A stretch of DNA of 64,000 nucleotides. It comes from Desmodus rotundus. Its lineage: Eukaryota > Chordata > Mammalia > Chiroptera > Phyllostomidae. Location: contig NC_071397.1 of assembly GCF_022682495.2 (NCBI RefSeq), positions 5,237,082 to 5,301,081 on the forward strand, in the 5' to 3' direction. This document shows positions 35,970 through 46,465 of this stretch, one piece after another; position 1 is the first letter of the stretch; every line of letters starts with the position of its first letter. The notes under the pieces are model-generated. The model saw nothing but the letters and a program-made list of their open reading frames with translations, searched no databases and was not told the origin of the DNA. The translations under genes were made by a program, and so were the position numbers.

Positions 35970-36330
35970 TAGTCGTGCCTCAGTATCCGTTGGCTTCAGA
36001 ACTTGTCAAACCTGGTACTGGTCGTATTTCAATGAGAATAAATGTTTCAGCACTCGGCGCTTGCTCGCCACTAGTTGCACTTGCTAGAACTTGTATGAGT
36101 CACAACGCTACCCCACAAGAGAAAATGCTCCATCAATCATTTTGCTTGCCACTCATCAGAATGGATTAACGACAAGTTCCAGGTACCTCATTTATAAAGC
36201 TTTAGCTGTAATGACATTTATTTACTTAATGAGAAGTGGGGACAGTGTGGTTTCAGGGATGATTCAACAGCTCACCCATCATCAAGAACCCCAGGCTCAT
36301 TCCAAGTTTTTGCTCCACCATCTTCTGAAT
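35970..36330. mobile_element. Possible DNA transposon relic
   Basis: gtcgtgcctcagtatccgtt at the left end is typical of old Tigger-type termini. No right terminus was found, so the call is tentative. Confidence 0.25.
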
Positions 36331-39300
36331 GTTGGTTTTTGTTCTTGGGCTTGGTGCCTCATGGTCACAAGAAGGCTACCATTGTTCCCGACATCATTAC
36401 CGCACACAATCATGCCCATAGGCAGGAATCAGGGTGCGGGCCTGGGTGGGAAGATAGGACTATCCTCTTGAGTTTCCTTCTTTCCTCAGAGAAGAAACAC
36501 TTTCCCCAAAGCCCCCAGCAGACTTCATCATATCTCATTGGTCATAACTGGGTCACATGGGTCAGCTCTAGCTGCAAGAGAGGCTGCGAAATGAATGCCT
36601 CAGTTTTTTAAGCTGTAAAGTCGGGGGGGGGGGCAAAAAGACGGGAGTGTCTATGGCATTAGTAACCAACAGTGTCTGCCACAGTGACTAAGTGGGTAAG
36701 TGAACGAATGAATGAAGGAAGGAAGGAAGGAAGGAAGGAACACTATGTGGTAAAAATGCAACTATGTCCTTCCCTGCCCTAGTAGTTGGAAGATCTCCCA
36801 GGGTCAGGATCCAGGAAGGGAGGAGCACACAGTAGAGAGAAAGGGATGGACATTCTCCTGGGGTTTAGAGGCAAGAAGGAGATCCGAGTTCCTGGAGTCA
36901 GGGTGGCTGGTGAGGAAGGTGGGCTGGAACAGACTGGATGGATCCAAGACGGAGAGTGCACCCAAAGCTGGGCAGAATGACCAACGGGGGAATAGGGGAG
37001 AAAGAGAAATCCACCTTGGCCCGAAGGGAATGCCATTTCCAGAAAAGGAAACAGAACTCAATCAAGCCAAAGAACCTGGGCAGGGCCTGTGGGATGGGCA
37101 AGGGTGCTGGGGCTCAGACGTGGGCAGTGGTCCTCGGATTAGACAAGGGTTGCAGGAATCCTTCTTCTGCTAACCCAGAGATACAAAGGCAAAACTGTGT
37201 TGGCTATTAGTGATGGTTCCTTGTGCCCAATTATTTACCCTAGTAACAAATAAAAACACAGAACATGGGAAGTCAGAGCTTTAGGATCCTAAGAAAACAA
37301 TTTATTCCAAACTCCTATTTTGCACGTGGAAGATCGAGGTCCAGACACAGGAACAAAAGAATGTCTATTGCAGAGCCTGGACCAGAAGCAGATTCGGAGA
37401 CCGGGGTGTGTGCCCCTCCCACTGGGCGTTACACTATTTCTCAAGGCAGAGTCATGGCCTCCATGGAGTGACAATGTGGACTGGTTTCCCCAGCCCATTC
37501 TCAACTGTTGGGGTGCAGAAGAGAACCCCCACCCCCATTTTGCCATAGTCATACCTGCTCCATCACACAAGATGCAGAGGGTTGGGAGGGGACAGTAGCT
37601 GGCCAATGGGGAATGAGCTGTCTGCAAAGTGCTGAGCTCCCAGTCACCCACACAGTTGAAGCAGGGCTGGGGGAGGGTTGTAGGGAGGACTCTGGCCAGC
37701 CACTGGAGGGGGTGGCCAGGGGTTCCCTTCAATGGTGAAACCCTAAGCAACATCTTCAGACTGATTCAGTTCTCACCAGCCAGGAGGGGTTGAGCTCTGC
37801 TCAGGCCTGGAGACAACGGGCACCTCTACCAGCCCTGTTGTTCCCATGGTGACAGGTGGGGGGAAAGAGAGAGAGGGAGAAGGAGAGATGTAGGCCTCTG
37901 AAGGTACAGCTCTGTGCAGTCAAGGCAGGAAGGAGGGGAAACCACTTCCTCAGAGTCAGGCCCTGCTCATTGGAGGGTGAGCATCGGGACTGAAGAGAGA
38001 CCTGGTCTCCACCCCACCCCCACAGTCCCCATTCCACGGGCCAGAAGTTGCCAGGATGCCGTACGGGTCTCCCACCAGAATCCTAAGGGGAAGAGAGTTC
38101 TCTGGGGTGTGGGGGGACAGAAGATTGATCCATCCAGAAACTTCTCTGCCTCTCAAGTTTTAGACAAAGGGTCCCATAGTTCCATCTTATGGAGACAGAA
38201 AATTGGGACTTTCCACCCCCTACTGCATCCCAAGTTGTCCCCATTTCTGGACCCAGGATGAAGGGGGTGAAGGAACATCTTTGAGACCCAGTATAGGCCC
38301 CACCTCCATCCTTACTCCAGGAGTGGGCATCCACGGCTGGTCAGTGACCTCCTGGGAACCTTCTGGGCCACCCCCACCACCAACATTGAAGGGCCAGACA
38401 GGGCTTTTCTTGATACCCCTGGGGAGCCATGGAGGACAAGACTTCCTCTGGCCCGCTATCCTACTAGCTGCCTCAACCCCAGCCCTGCCATCTACTTGCA
38501 GCATCCCCTGATCTGCAGCCACCCTCTCTGCCAACTGTTGGCCTTTCCTCCTCTGTATTTGGCTCTGCCTCCAGATCTGACAACCACCCTACCCTGCCAA
38601 GACCCCCTTGCCTCAGAGCGCTCCGCCAGACCCCCAAGCGGGCGCCACTGGTGCGCAGCAGGCTGCCCGCCCCTGGGCATGGAGCCCAGAGCCTGGAGCC
38701 TGCTGCCCGCCTGCCTCACTCAGCCACAGCAGCCTGATTCGTGCCCACGCCCCAACCCGGGTGCCCTGCTAAGACGTAATCTTGCTTTTTCTGCCACCTG
38801 CCTGACTCTTGGCAGGGTAGAGGCCAGTTCAGTAGTTGGAGTGTAGAGAAGGAGCAGGGTGACTAACTTCCAGTTAGGTCTGGGTGATGGGGGGTCTTCA
38901 TTGGGGAGGGGAACAGAGACAGACACACAAACAGAAACAGGGCTATGTCACCAGGGTTGCATTTATTCTATTGTGGGGACCCCCTCCCTCTGCATTGCTT
39001 AAGAACACCCCGCCCCTCACTTCACTGACTCCCAGAGCTAGAAGAACCTTCAAGTTCAAACTTCCCCATCTCCTCCCCCAGTTTACAGGGAAACTGAAGC
39101 CTAAATGTGGCTGGTTTATTTGAGGTCACAAGCTAGAGTTTGGATTCAGCGGTCCCTGTGCCTCATTAGAGTCCTCAGCCCCTCTCTCTCCCTGTCCCTG
39201 GAATCAGGACCCCTTCTCTGACCCTAGTCTTGGGGCAGAGATCAGCACAGGCCTGGAAGCTTCTAGTGAAGGATCTGAGAGTTTCCAAGGGTCTGCTGCT

Positions 39301-39602
39301 TGGGGGAGGAGCGTGGGAGCTCTTGGCCTGCCCCCCAGGCTCACCCCCCAGGCTGCAGAGCCCAGCCCTCCTGGCTCCCACTTCGGCTGCGTCTGCCCCA
39401 TGCTCACCTGAGCTGCAGGGAGACCTCATTAAAGGGCCCCACATTCAAGGAGGAGAGGAGACACGAGTCCTGCAAAGGGGCTGCCTGTGCCTTGGGTGTC
39501 CCAAAGAGGGCACACACATACACTCACATGTGTGCATGCACACTCACACACGCCGGTGCGCATATCTCCAATGTTAGTGTTTGTTCTGCAAATGGCATTA
39601 TT
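36331..39602. other. Intergenic, mostly unique; small repeats
   Basis: Contains a G10 run near 36628, a (GAAT)/(GAAG)n run at 36709-36739 and a decayed MIR-like block near 39030-39130. A CpG cluster at 38615-38690 (gagcgctccgccag, agcgggcgccactggtgcgc) is too short for a CpG island. No gene supported. Confidence 0.45.
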
Positions 39603-39617
39603 CTCCTTGGGACTTTT

Positions 39618-39822
39618 TGTTTGTTTGTTTTAATTTTAGAGAGGAAGGGAGAAAGGAGAAACACCGATGTGAGAGAGAAATATCCATCAGTTGCCTTCTG
39701 TCTGCGCCTGACTGACCAGGGATAGCAGCCACAACTTGGATGTGTGCCCTGATAGGGGACTGAACTCGAAACCTTTGGGTGTATGGGACCATGTTCCAGT
39801 CAGCTGAGCCACCTGGCCTGGA
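39618..39822 (-). mobile_element. VES SINE, copy 2 (diverged)
   Basis: Body agagaggaagggagaaagga and gatgtgagagagaaatatcc with a tRNA-like head at the right. Near-identical flanks ctccttgggacttttt (from 39603) and ctccttgggattttct (from 39823) are the target duplication. Confidence 0.88.
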
Positions 39823-39924
39823 CTCCTTGGGATTTTCTTATTCAGAACTTGGCTTGACATCCTCACTTCCTCATTCCTGGTGAATGCAACCCAATTCTAC
39901 TCATCCCAATTGTCTGAGAATTTT

Positions 39925-40131
39925 TTAAAAGATTTTATTTATTGATTTTTAGTGAGAGGGGGAGGGAGGGAGGAAGAGAGGGAGAGACACATCAACGTGT
40001 GGTTGCCTCTTGCACACCCCCTACTGAGGACCTGGCCTGCAACCCAGGCATGTGCCCTGACTGGGAATTGAACCAGCAACCCTTTGGTTTGCAGGCCAGC
40101 ATCCAACCCACTGAGCCACACCAGGCAGGGC
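39925..40131 (-). mobile_element. VES SINE, copy 3
   Basis: Plus strand shows aaaagattttatttattgat, cctgcaacccaggcatgtgc, ctgactgggaattgaaccag and cactgagccacaccaggcag. Imperfect target duplication tgtctgagaatttt (39911) and tgtctgagcatctt (40132). Confidence 0.92.
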
Positions 40132-40209
40132 TGTCTGAGCATCTTTATTGGAAAAACTCAGCAGGAAAGGATTGCAGGGTCAAAGTTTAAAGCCCTTTCC
40201 CAATCTCTG

Positions 40210-40500
40210 CGATGTGTAGTTATAAAAATAATGCTAAGAACAGAAAGTGACCTTTATTTCTAATCTATAGTCCTTGATGACTTCTGGCTTTTCTTTTCTC
40301 AAAAAATAGATTTTTTTCCTGGTTATTAAATATAATACATGTGAGTCAAAAGCATCTGAAATTTTACCGCTGAGATAACAACAGCTAATCCAGTGAGTGT
40401 TCTAGGCTGAAAAACATCCCCACACTCACATATACACACAGATGTTTCTAAATACAATAATGAGGTAGTAACAGGCTTGCTGTTTTCGAATCTTTCTCTT
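40210..40500 (-). repeat. Probable old L1 tail, antisense
   Basis: gaaattttaccgctgagata, catatacacacagatgtttc and gcattatactatggacacc resemble the reverse of an L1M 3' end. Confidence 0.45.
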
Positions 40501-41285
40501 TCGCATTATACTATGGACACCGCTCAAGGGCAGCAGAGACTGACTCCATCTGTGTGGGCAGTCGACACACTGAGCCTCCCTGACTCACGTGTCACTCTGC
40601 TTCTCACCACCGCGCCACTGAGCGTGAACTGGAGGGTGGTTCTGGGGGTGGGGACGCCAAGAGCGGGGTGTGCTTTGAGCCACAGGTGGAGATGGAACAA
40701 GGCCTTGCAAAATGCTGAATGCCCCTGGGCTGCACTTCGGCTGGCCTCATGGGGCCTGAGAGAAAACTGGAAGTTTAAACGCAGAAACTGCTAAGGAGAC
40801 AGAGACAGCAAGGTGGCTTCAGCAGTAGGATTTGCATGGCGGGGCCGGGGGGTGGGGGGGGCGGCCAAGTTGTCCCCAGTGCCGGGGACACGCTGGGCAC
40901 TGGCATGGCCCAGGAAAGATGAATTTGGGGGCAGGGGTTCATTCCAGAAGCAGTTTGGAGGGATGCTTCTACCGGGGTCAGGGTGGCCTCAAGGAGACTT
41001 CCAACTTTTTTCTGGGATCTATTTATACCCAGCCTCTTTCTGAAAAGGTGTTATAGTCACATTTCACAAAGGACATACCCAAAAAGGTCAGGCAGCTAGA
41101 AATAGAAAACCAGCACCAGGGCCCATTTCTAGCTGAAGGGGACGGCCACACAGGAAAAGGCCCTGCTTCTCCAGCCCCCGGGGATGAGCTGGTGAGAAAA
41201 CCAGCTCGCCGTCGGAGGTAAGGAAGGAAAGGAGGGCATCTGGCTGCAAGAACTCTGCACCACAAGTCAGATATTTGGATTTGCC
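40501..41285. other. Intergenic, nothing recognised
   Basis: Unique sequence; no gene supported. Confidence 0.45.
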
Positions 41286-41405
41286 ACCAGGTTCTTCCCC
41301 TTCCTCACTGTATGAGTTTGGGCAGCCAGAGCACCTTTCTGAGCCTCAGTTTCCTCACCTGCACACGTGAAGATAAAAACACCTGGGTCACCGTGAGGAA
41401 CACAA
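41286..41405 (+). repeat. MIR SINE fragment
   Basis: cactgtatgagtttgggcag, ctgagcctcagtttcctcac. Confidence 0.75.
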
Positions 41406-41924
41406 GACCGTGTTCCTGTAAGTTCCCTGGGCGGTTTTCATAGGGACCCGCCCTGGGACAGGGTGGTTTTCCTGGCGCACTCTGCACACCTGTGCTCCCG
41501 AGGGCGGATCATCACGGGGGAGGGTGAAAGAAGGAAGAACCAAGGACGTACATTTATGGTGCCTGCCAGCCCCCTGCCCCTCTGAAGTGGGCCCACCACA
41601 GCCTTTCTAGAAGCAACAGCTCCGTTTTATATCCATGACCCCTCCCTCCTACAGGGCGGCACCTGACCCAAGGGTAGCCAACAATGGGTTGCTCATGATA
41701 CACGTATGACTGAGCACAGCATGATGGCCCAGTCCAGTGGGCCCTTTCTCTAGAGAGGCTGAGTCAGTGGTGCTGGGAGCTGCCACTGGCAGGTTGTGAG
41801 GGACAGTCGGAGCCGGAGAGGCCATGATGCCAGGGATGCTGACGTCGTGAAGGAGCGAACGTGAGCGAGGAGAGAACTGTGTGGGCACGAAGCAGGAGGT
41901 GCTGGAAGGTGGCTGACTCGTGCC
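41406..41924. other. Intergenic, nothing recognised
   Basis: Unique sequence; no gene supported. Confidence 0.45.
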
Positions 41925-42415
41925 AGGGTGGTTATCTGTTGCTCAGCCTCAGGGGCTAAAAACAACAATTATTTTGATTAATCCCATGACTTCATGGGTC
42001 AGGAATTTGGGCCAAGCCTGGCTGGGAGATTCTTCTGCTACATGTGGCATCAACAGAGATATGCAGCTGGTGGACGGGCTGGTCTGGGAGGGTCCACGGA
42101 GGCTTTGTTCCCACGTCTGGCAGTTTGAGGAGGTGGCTGGAAGGCTAGGCCTGGGGGAACGGTCAGCTGGAGCCCTTCACGTGACCCCCCCCAGCATGTC
42201 AGCCTGAGGGGAGGCGGGCATCCAACCTGGTCATTCAGAGTTCCCAGAGAGCATGCTCTGAGAGGCCTGAGCTGAAACCGCAAGTCATCTTCAACACAGA
42301 ATGTCCCGTTCTAGTGGCCAAACAAGTCAGTAAGAGCAATCCCGATTCGAGGGGAAGGGCATTAGACTCCTCGCCACTATGAAAAGAATTTATGGCCATC
42401 TTTACTCTGCCACAG
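41925..42415 (+). repeat. Old LTR-like repeat
   Basis: ttatctgttgctcagcctca, ctaaaaacaacaattatttt, gcctggctgggagattcttc, cctgagctgaaaccgcaagtc, ttcgaggggaagggcattag, gaatttatggccatctttac. Same type as 33790-34165. Confidence 0.6.
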
Positions 42416-43195
42416 GTGAGGAGCCCTCAACTCCCGAAGCTACCATGAATCCAGAAACCCACCTGTACACCTCCTGTGTTTGGATTTCTGAGAGTGTCTG
42501 TCCCCCTCTCTACACAGAGCCTCGCAATAATGCTCCTGTGTTTGAAGGAGCTTGAGTGGGTCCCTCTTCCTTGGACCCAATGAGCCAACCCAACGCAGCG
42601 CGGGGTCCCAAGCTCTAGAAGAGAAATCCCTGGTGTGGCAGCAAGAGTTACCTGAGGTGGGAGCTGATAAAGATGGGGTAGGGAGCCCCAGTCTTATCGC
42701 CTTTCGGACCCTCAGTTTCCCTCTGGCACATGGAAATGAAACTATTTGCTCTATCTCCCTGAGTCATTGTAACTAAGTATCACAGAAGACGCTCTTCCTG
42801 TCATTTGCCTGATCTCTCAGTTCCTATCAGGGCGTCCATGCCCGTGATTTGGGATCACTTCACGAGAGTGTCTGCCCTCCTCATCACTGCCTGCCCCCCT
42901 GACCTAGGTGGTTGAAATAAGCAACTTTTAAGGACCTCCTACCTCTGAAATTCTAAGATTCTGAGAGGTCTTGGGGAAACACAAAGGTTGGCACAATATG
43001 GTATCAGGGCAAGTAGGTAGCTAACTGGTGATAAATGTGGGAGGCAGCCCCAGGCAGAGTGCGGGGTGGGGGTGTGGGCCCAGGACAGGAGCACGGACTG
43101 TGAAGGGAACGGGACATGGGCAGGGAATGGTGGGCCTGGGAGCCGGGAAGGGGAAGGGCAAAGTTAGTACGAGTAGTTGACCAATTCCATTCCTC
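42416..43195. other. Intergenic, nothing recognised
   Basis: Unique sequence; no gene supported. Confidence 0.45.
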
Positions 43196-43560
43196 TCTAC
43201 TGTCTTTTCCCCCTTTCTTGAAGCTTCTAGGCTTTTTATTTTCACCCCTCTAGCCCTTTGCACACCCTGACCCCTCTGCTTGGAAGATCCTTCTGCCCCA
43301 TAGCCTAATTCCAATCATTCTTTACATGTCTCCTAAACGTCTGTCCTTTAGAGAAGTTTTCCCTGAAGCTTCCACCCAAAGAAGAACCCCCTCTTCCTTT
43401 CCTTCACAGCATCAGCGGTCCTTTGCGGCCCTAACTGTATTCATAACGACGCATTTCCTGGTGCATTATTAGCACAGTGCCCATCTCCCCCACTAACCAG
43501 GAGCTTCCACGAAGGCAGTATTTGGTAGCATTTGTTGAAGGGACAAATGAATGAGGACAC
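43196..43560 (+). repeat. L2 LINE 3' end
   Basis: cctttgcacaccctgacccc, cttggaagatccttctgccc, atgtctcctaaacgtctgtc, aggagcttccacgaaggcag, ggacaaatgaatgagg. Confidence 0.75.
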
Positions 43561-43740
43561 CCAAGTTCACTGGACTGGAGACCAGGACGCAGGTCCCCTC
43601 TTTCTGGGTGGCAGAACAGGATACGGATCCATGATGGCAGGTGCCAAAGAGAAAAGCGGCTTCCCCCAGTGGCCTGTGAGGAACCCCCAGCCTCTCCCCT
43701 GCACCCCACCCAGCCTGGCCTGCTCACTCCCCCCACGTGC

Positions 43741-43790
43741 CGCCCACACACACAGCCTGACCCGGAGCTCTAGAACACTGCAGCTTTATT
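43741..43790 (-). terminator. MDGA1: Probable MDGA1 polyadenylation site
   Basis: In transcript sense, AATAAA lies at 43790-43785. About 30-45 nt further on is a perfect (TG)5 run (43754-43745), the usual GU-rich downstream element. Cleavage would fall near 43760-43775. The layout fits a mammalian poly(A) site; no cDNA evidence is available here. Confidence 0.65.
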
Positions 43791-44390
43791 GAAACAACCG
43801 CGTCCGCAACTAGAGGTTACATCAGGGGGCTTGGGGCGAGTCAAAGGGGCGCCAGAGGCTGGGGTGGAGACAGAGAGCAAGGCAAAGGGGAGAGGACGGG
43901 GTCGTGTGACTCGAACAACCCCAGTACCTTTCACCCGTCAGTGAGGGTCTCCTGTTGTGCTTTGACCGTGGTGGGGGGCCTGGGCATGGGGGTGCGGGGC
44001 TTCTCTCTTAAGTTCATGAGGCCCAGGGCTGGAAGCCCCCTCCTCCCCCTTGCCCTTCCTCCTGGCTTCAGGATAAAGGCCTTGGTGAGCCAGCCACCGG
44101 GGCGGGAAGGGTGCTGGAGACCATTGAGGCAGAGGAGTCAGCGGAACTGGGTTGAGATGATGACTATGTGGGTGGCTGGTGGAGGGGATACCAGGAGGGA
44201 GGGCATTACCTGCCGGGCTCCTGGGGAATGAATGTGGATGACATAGGGGAAAGAAGGGGGTGGTGGGCAAGGGCCATCTCCCTGGGCCTCACCTGTACAG
44301 TGGGGACACTAGATCAGAAGGTCTCTATGGCCCCTTCCAGCACTAAGGGCCAAGGGATCCTCAGGAAAGAGCGATCCTTCTGCCCTAGCA

Positions 44391-44482
44391 ACACACCCTC
44401 ACACACACACACACACACCCTCACACACACACACACTCACACACACCCTCACATACACACACCCTCACACACGCACTCATGC
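44391..44482. repeat. (CA)n-rich microsatellite
   Basis: Several CA runs broken by ctc; on the MDGA1 RNA strand it reads (UG)n, the kind of sequence bound by CELF proteins and TDP-43. Further imperfect CA-rich sequence lies at 45600-45870 and 47090-47290. Confidence 0.9.
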
Positions 44483-46311
44483 CCAGATACACACTTAGCA
44501 CTGACTTAACAGAGAGGGGGTGGTGCTTACCCTGCCTTTGGAAGTGGGAAGGGCCCCCAAACCCAGAACCTCAACCAGTGGCCCTACAGGACTCTCCAAA
44601 GCAGGTGCACCCACCTAATCCTGAGGACTGGCCCTGGAAGTGCTCCCCAGCCCCTTGAGATGTCCAGGGAGAAGAAAACACCAGGACTTGCCCCTGCCCC
44701 TCAGGCCCTCCTGGTCCTTAGGGGGAAGTCAACAGGATGAGGACACCAGGACACGCTGACCTTCATTCCCAGCCCAGGCTCGTGTGAAGACAGAGGGGAG
44801 AAGAGAGGAAACAGAATCCCTTCTTTCTGAGAACCCGGGGGAAGGGACACACAGCTGCAGCCAGTGCGAGCAGAGGAAGGCAGCGTCTGTGTGGTCCCTA
44901 GGCCTGACCGGGGCCGGAAGGGGCTGTGGCCTGGGGTGAGAGTCCAGAATTCGGGACAGGGAGATAGTACCTCTCCCAGTGCAGAGCCCAGTCACATCTG
45001 TTCCAGCTCCCAGAGACAGGGCGGTTTGACCACGCTCCTCATCGCTACCTGACAGGGGACCCCAGGGCAGTGGCCAGTGGGGTGACAACACCGAGGGCCA
45101 GTCCCTCCCCCCTCCAAGTGTCACCCTTCTCATTTGCACCATGAGGAGTACGGACCTCTACGGCCCATCCTGGCGCTGACAGCCTGAGCCAGGGGCTTTC
45201 ACGGAGCACAGGGAGAAAGGAGAATGAGTGGGGAAGAGGTGCCAGGGCTGTCTCAGAGAGGGCGAAGGTGGGAGGAGTGTCCCAGGAGGAGGGGTTTGGT
45301 CTGCAGGCTTAGTTCGGCACCCCAGGTAGCTGTCCAATGGCCCCAGCAGCAGGACAGCCAAGCTGATATGCCCCCTCTCCCACCTGAACAACACCTGGCC
45401 CAGGAGACCCTTTTCCCCCAGACACCAACCTGGAGTGGATAGGGTGGAGGGACCCTAACACCCTGAGAGCTGACCCTGGACTCCCAGTTTTAAGGCCACA
45501 AAATGCCTCGGCCACCCTGACCCAGAGGGCGAGACTGCCACTGGGGAGATGCACTGGATCCAGCCAGCCTGGTCTCCCTGGGCTGGGGGTCTTCACGGGC
45601 CACCTATCAACACACAGACACTGATGTGCAATGGCACACAAAGACACACAAGCGACACGGATACAGAGGTGTCGGCCCACAGGCGCACACACACCAACAA
45701 GCCACCAGGGACACACAAAGGCACTCATCCTTTGCAGAACTCCCAGCACAACACAAACACACGCAGACTGGCACACCCTAGGTGCTCACACGGCGCCCTG
45801 CTAGTGCCAGCACACACTGACACCCACATCCCTGCAGGTCTGCTGGCACACACAGACACACGCATACCAGCCTCACCTGCCTGCCCTCGAGGACCAGGAA
45901 CCTCGGGTCTCGCTCAGGCACACTTTGTCCACGAAGGTCTAGCCACCCCCAAGTCAGGGCTCCCCCAGCCTCCGCGACCTCCCTCCAGCAGTGCTCCCTG
46001 TCACTTCCTCACCTTGCATTCTCTGTCGATGACACCAGGTCCCCTCTCTCCAGACGAGAAACTCAAGGCTGCATGTATGCAGTTCAGCTCGGCTGACATA
46101 TGTCTGGAATCTTTTTTGCATCAGACTCTGTGGCTATGGAGGTGAACAGGGGAGACAGGGTCCCCTTCATGGAGCAGCCAGGGCTGGGGCAGGAATACTC
46201 AAAGGCCATCAGCCTAGGGCGCCATGGAGCCTCACGGAGGAAGTGCTTGGGGCTACTCTCTGGGTGTCCCACCCCACCCCAGAGGGCAGAGGAAGCACCC
46301 AGCAGGGGGTA

Positions 46312-46465
46312 GGCCAGTGGTTCCCACTCTTGCGTCCTCCTAAGGAGCTTTTAAACATTCCTGATGCCAGGCCACACACCAGTCCAATCAAATCAGAACC
46401 TCTGGGGTAGGAGCCAAGCATTGGTGCTTTCTCGAGGACCCTCTGGTGGTTATAACCTGCAGCCA
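46312..46465 (+). mobile_element. MER5A-like hAT relic in the MDGA1 3' UTR
   Basis: Starts ccagtggttcccactc and continues with the typical MER5A body (opening TIR, ccaggccacaca, cagaacctctgggg). Non-autonomous hAT-Charlie relic; the right terminal repeat is decayed. Confidence 0.6.

Noticed and set aside
35970..36330. Processed pseudogene
   Set aside because: No protein similarity, poly(A) tail or flanking duplication could be seen; the left end looks more like a DNA transposon.
34841..40131. tRNA genes on the minus strand
   Set aside because: The tRNA-like sequences are heads of VES SINEs with body, A-rich tail and target duplications.
1..43740. Exons of CCDC167 (the human neighbour)
   Set aside because: None of the reading frames resembles the CCDC167 protein as I recall it; the gene probably lies to the left of the window.
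44391..44482. CRISPR-like or telomeric array
   Set aside because: It is an ordinary broken (CA)n microsatellite in a mammalian genome.
45549..46145. 198-residue frame rich in Thr/His
   Set aside because: Produced by imperfect CA repeats within the probable MDGA1 3' UTR.
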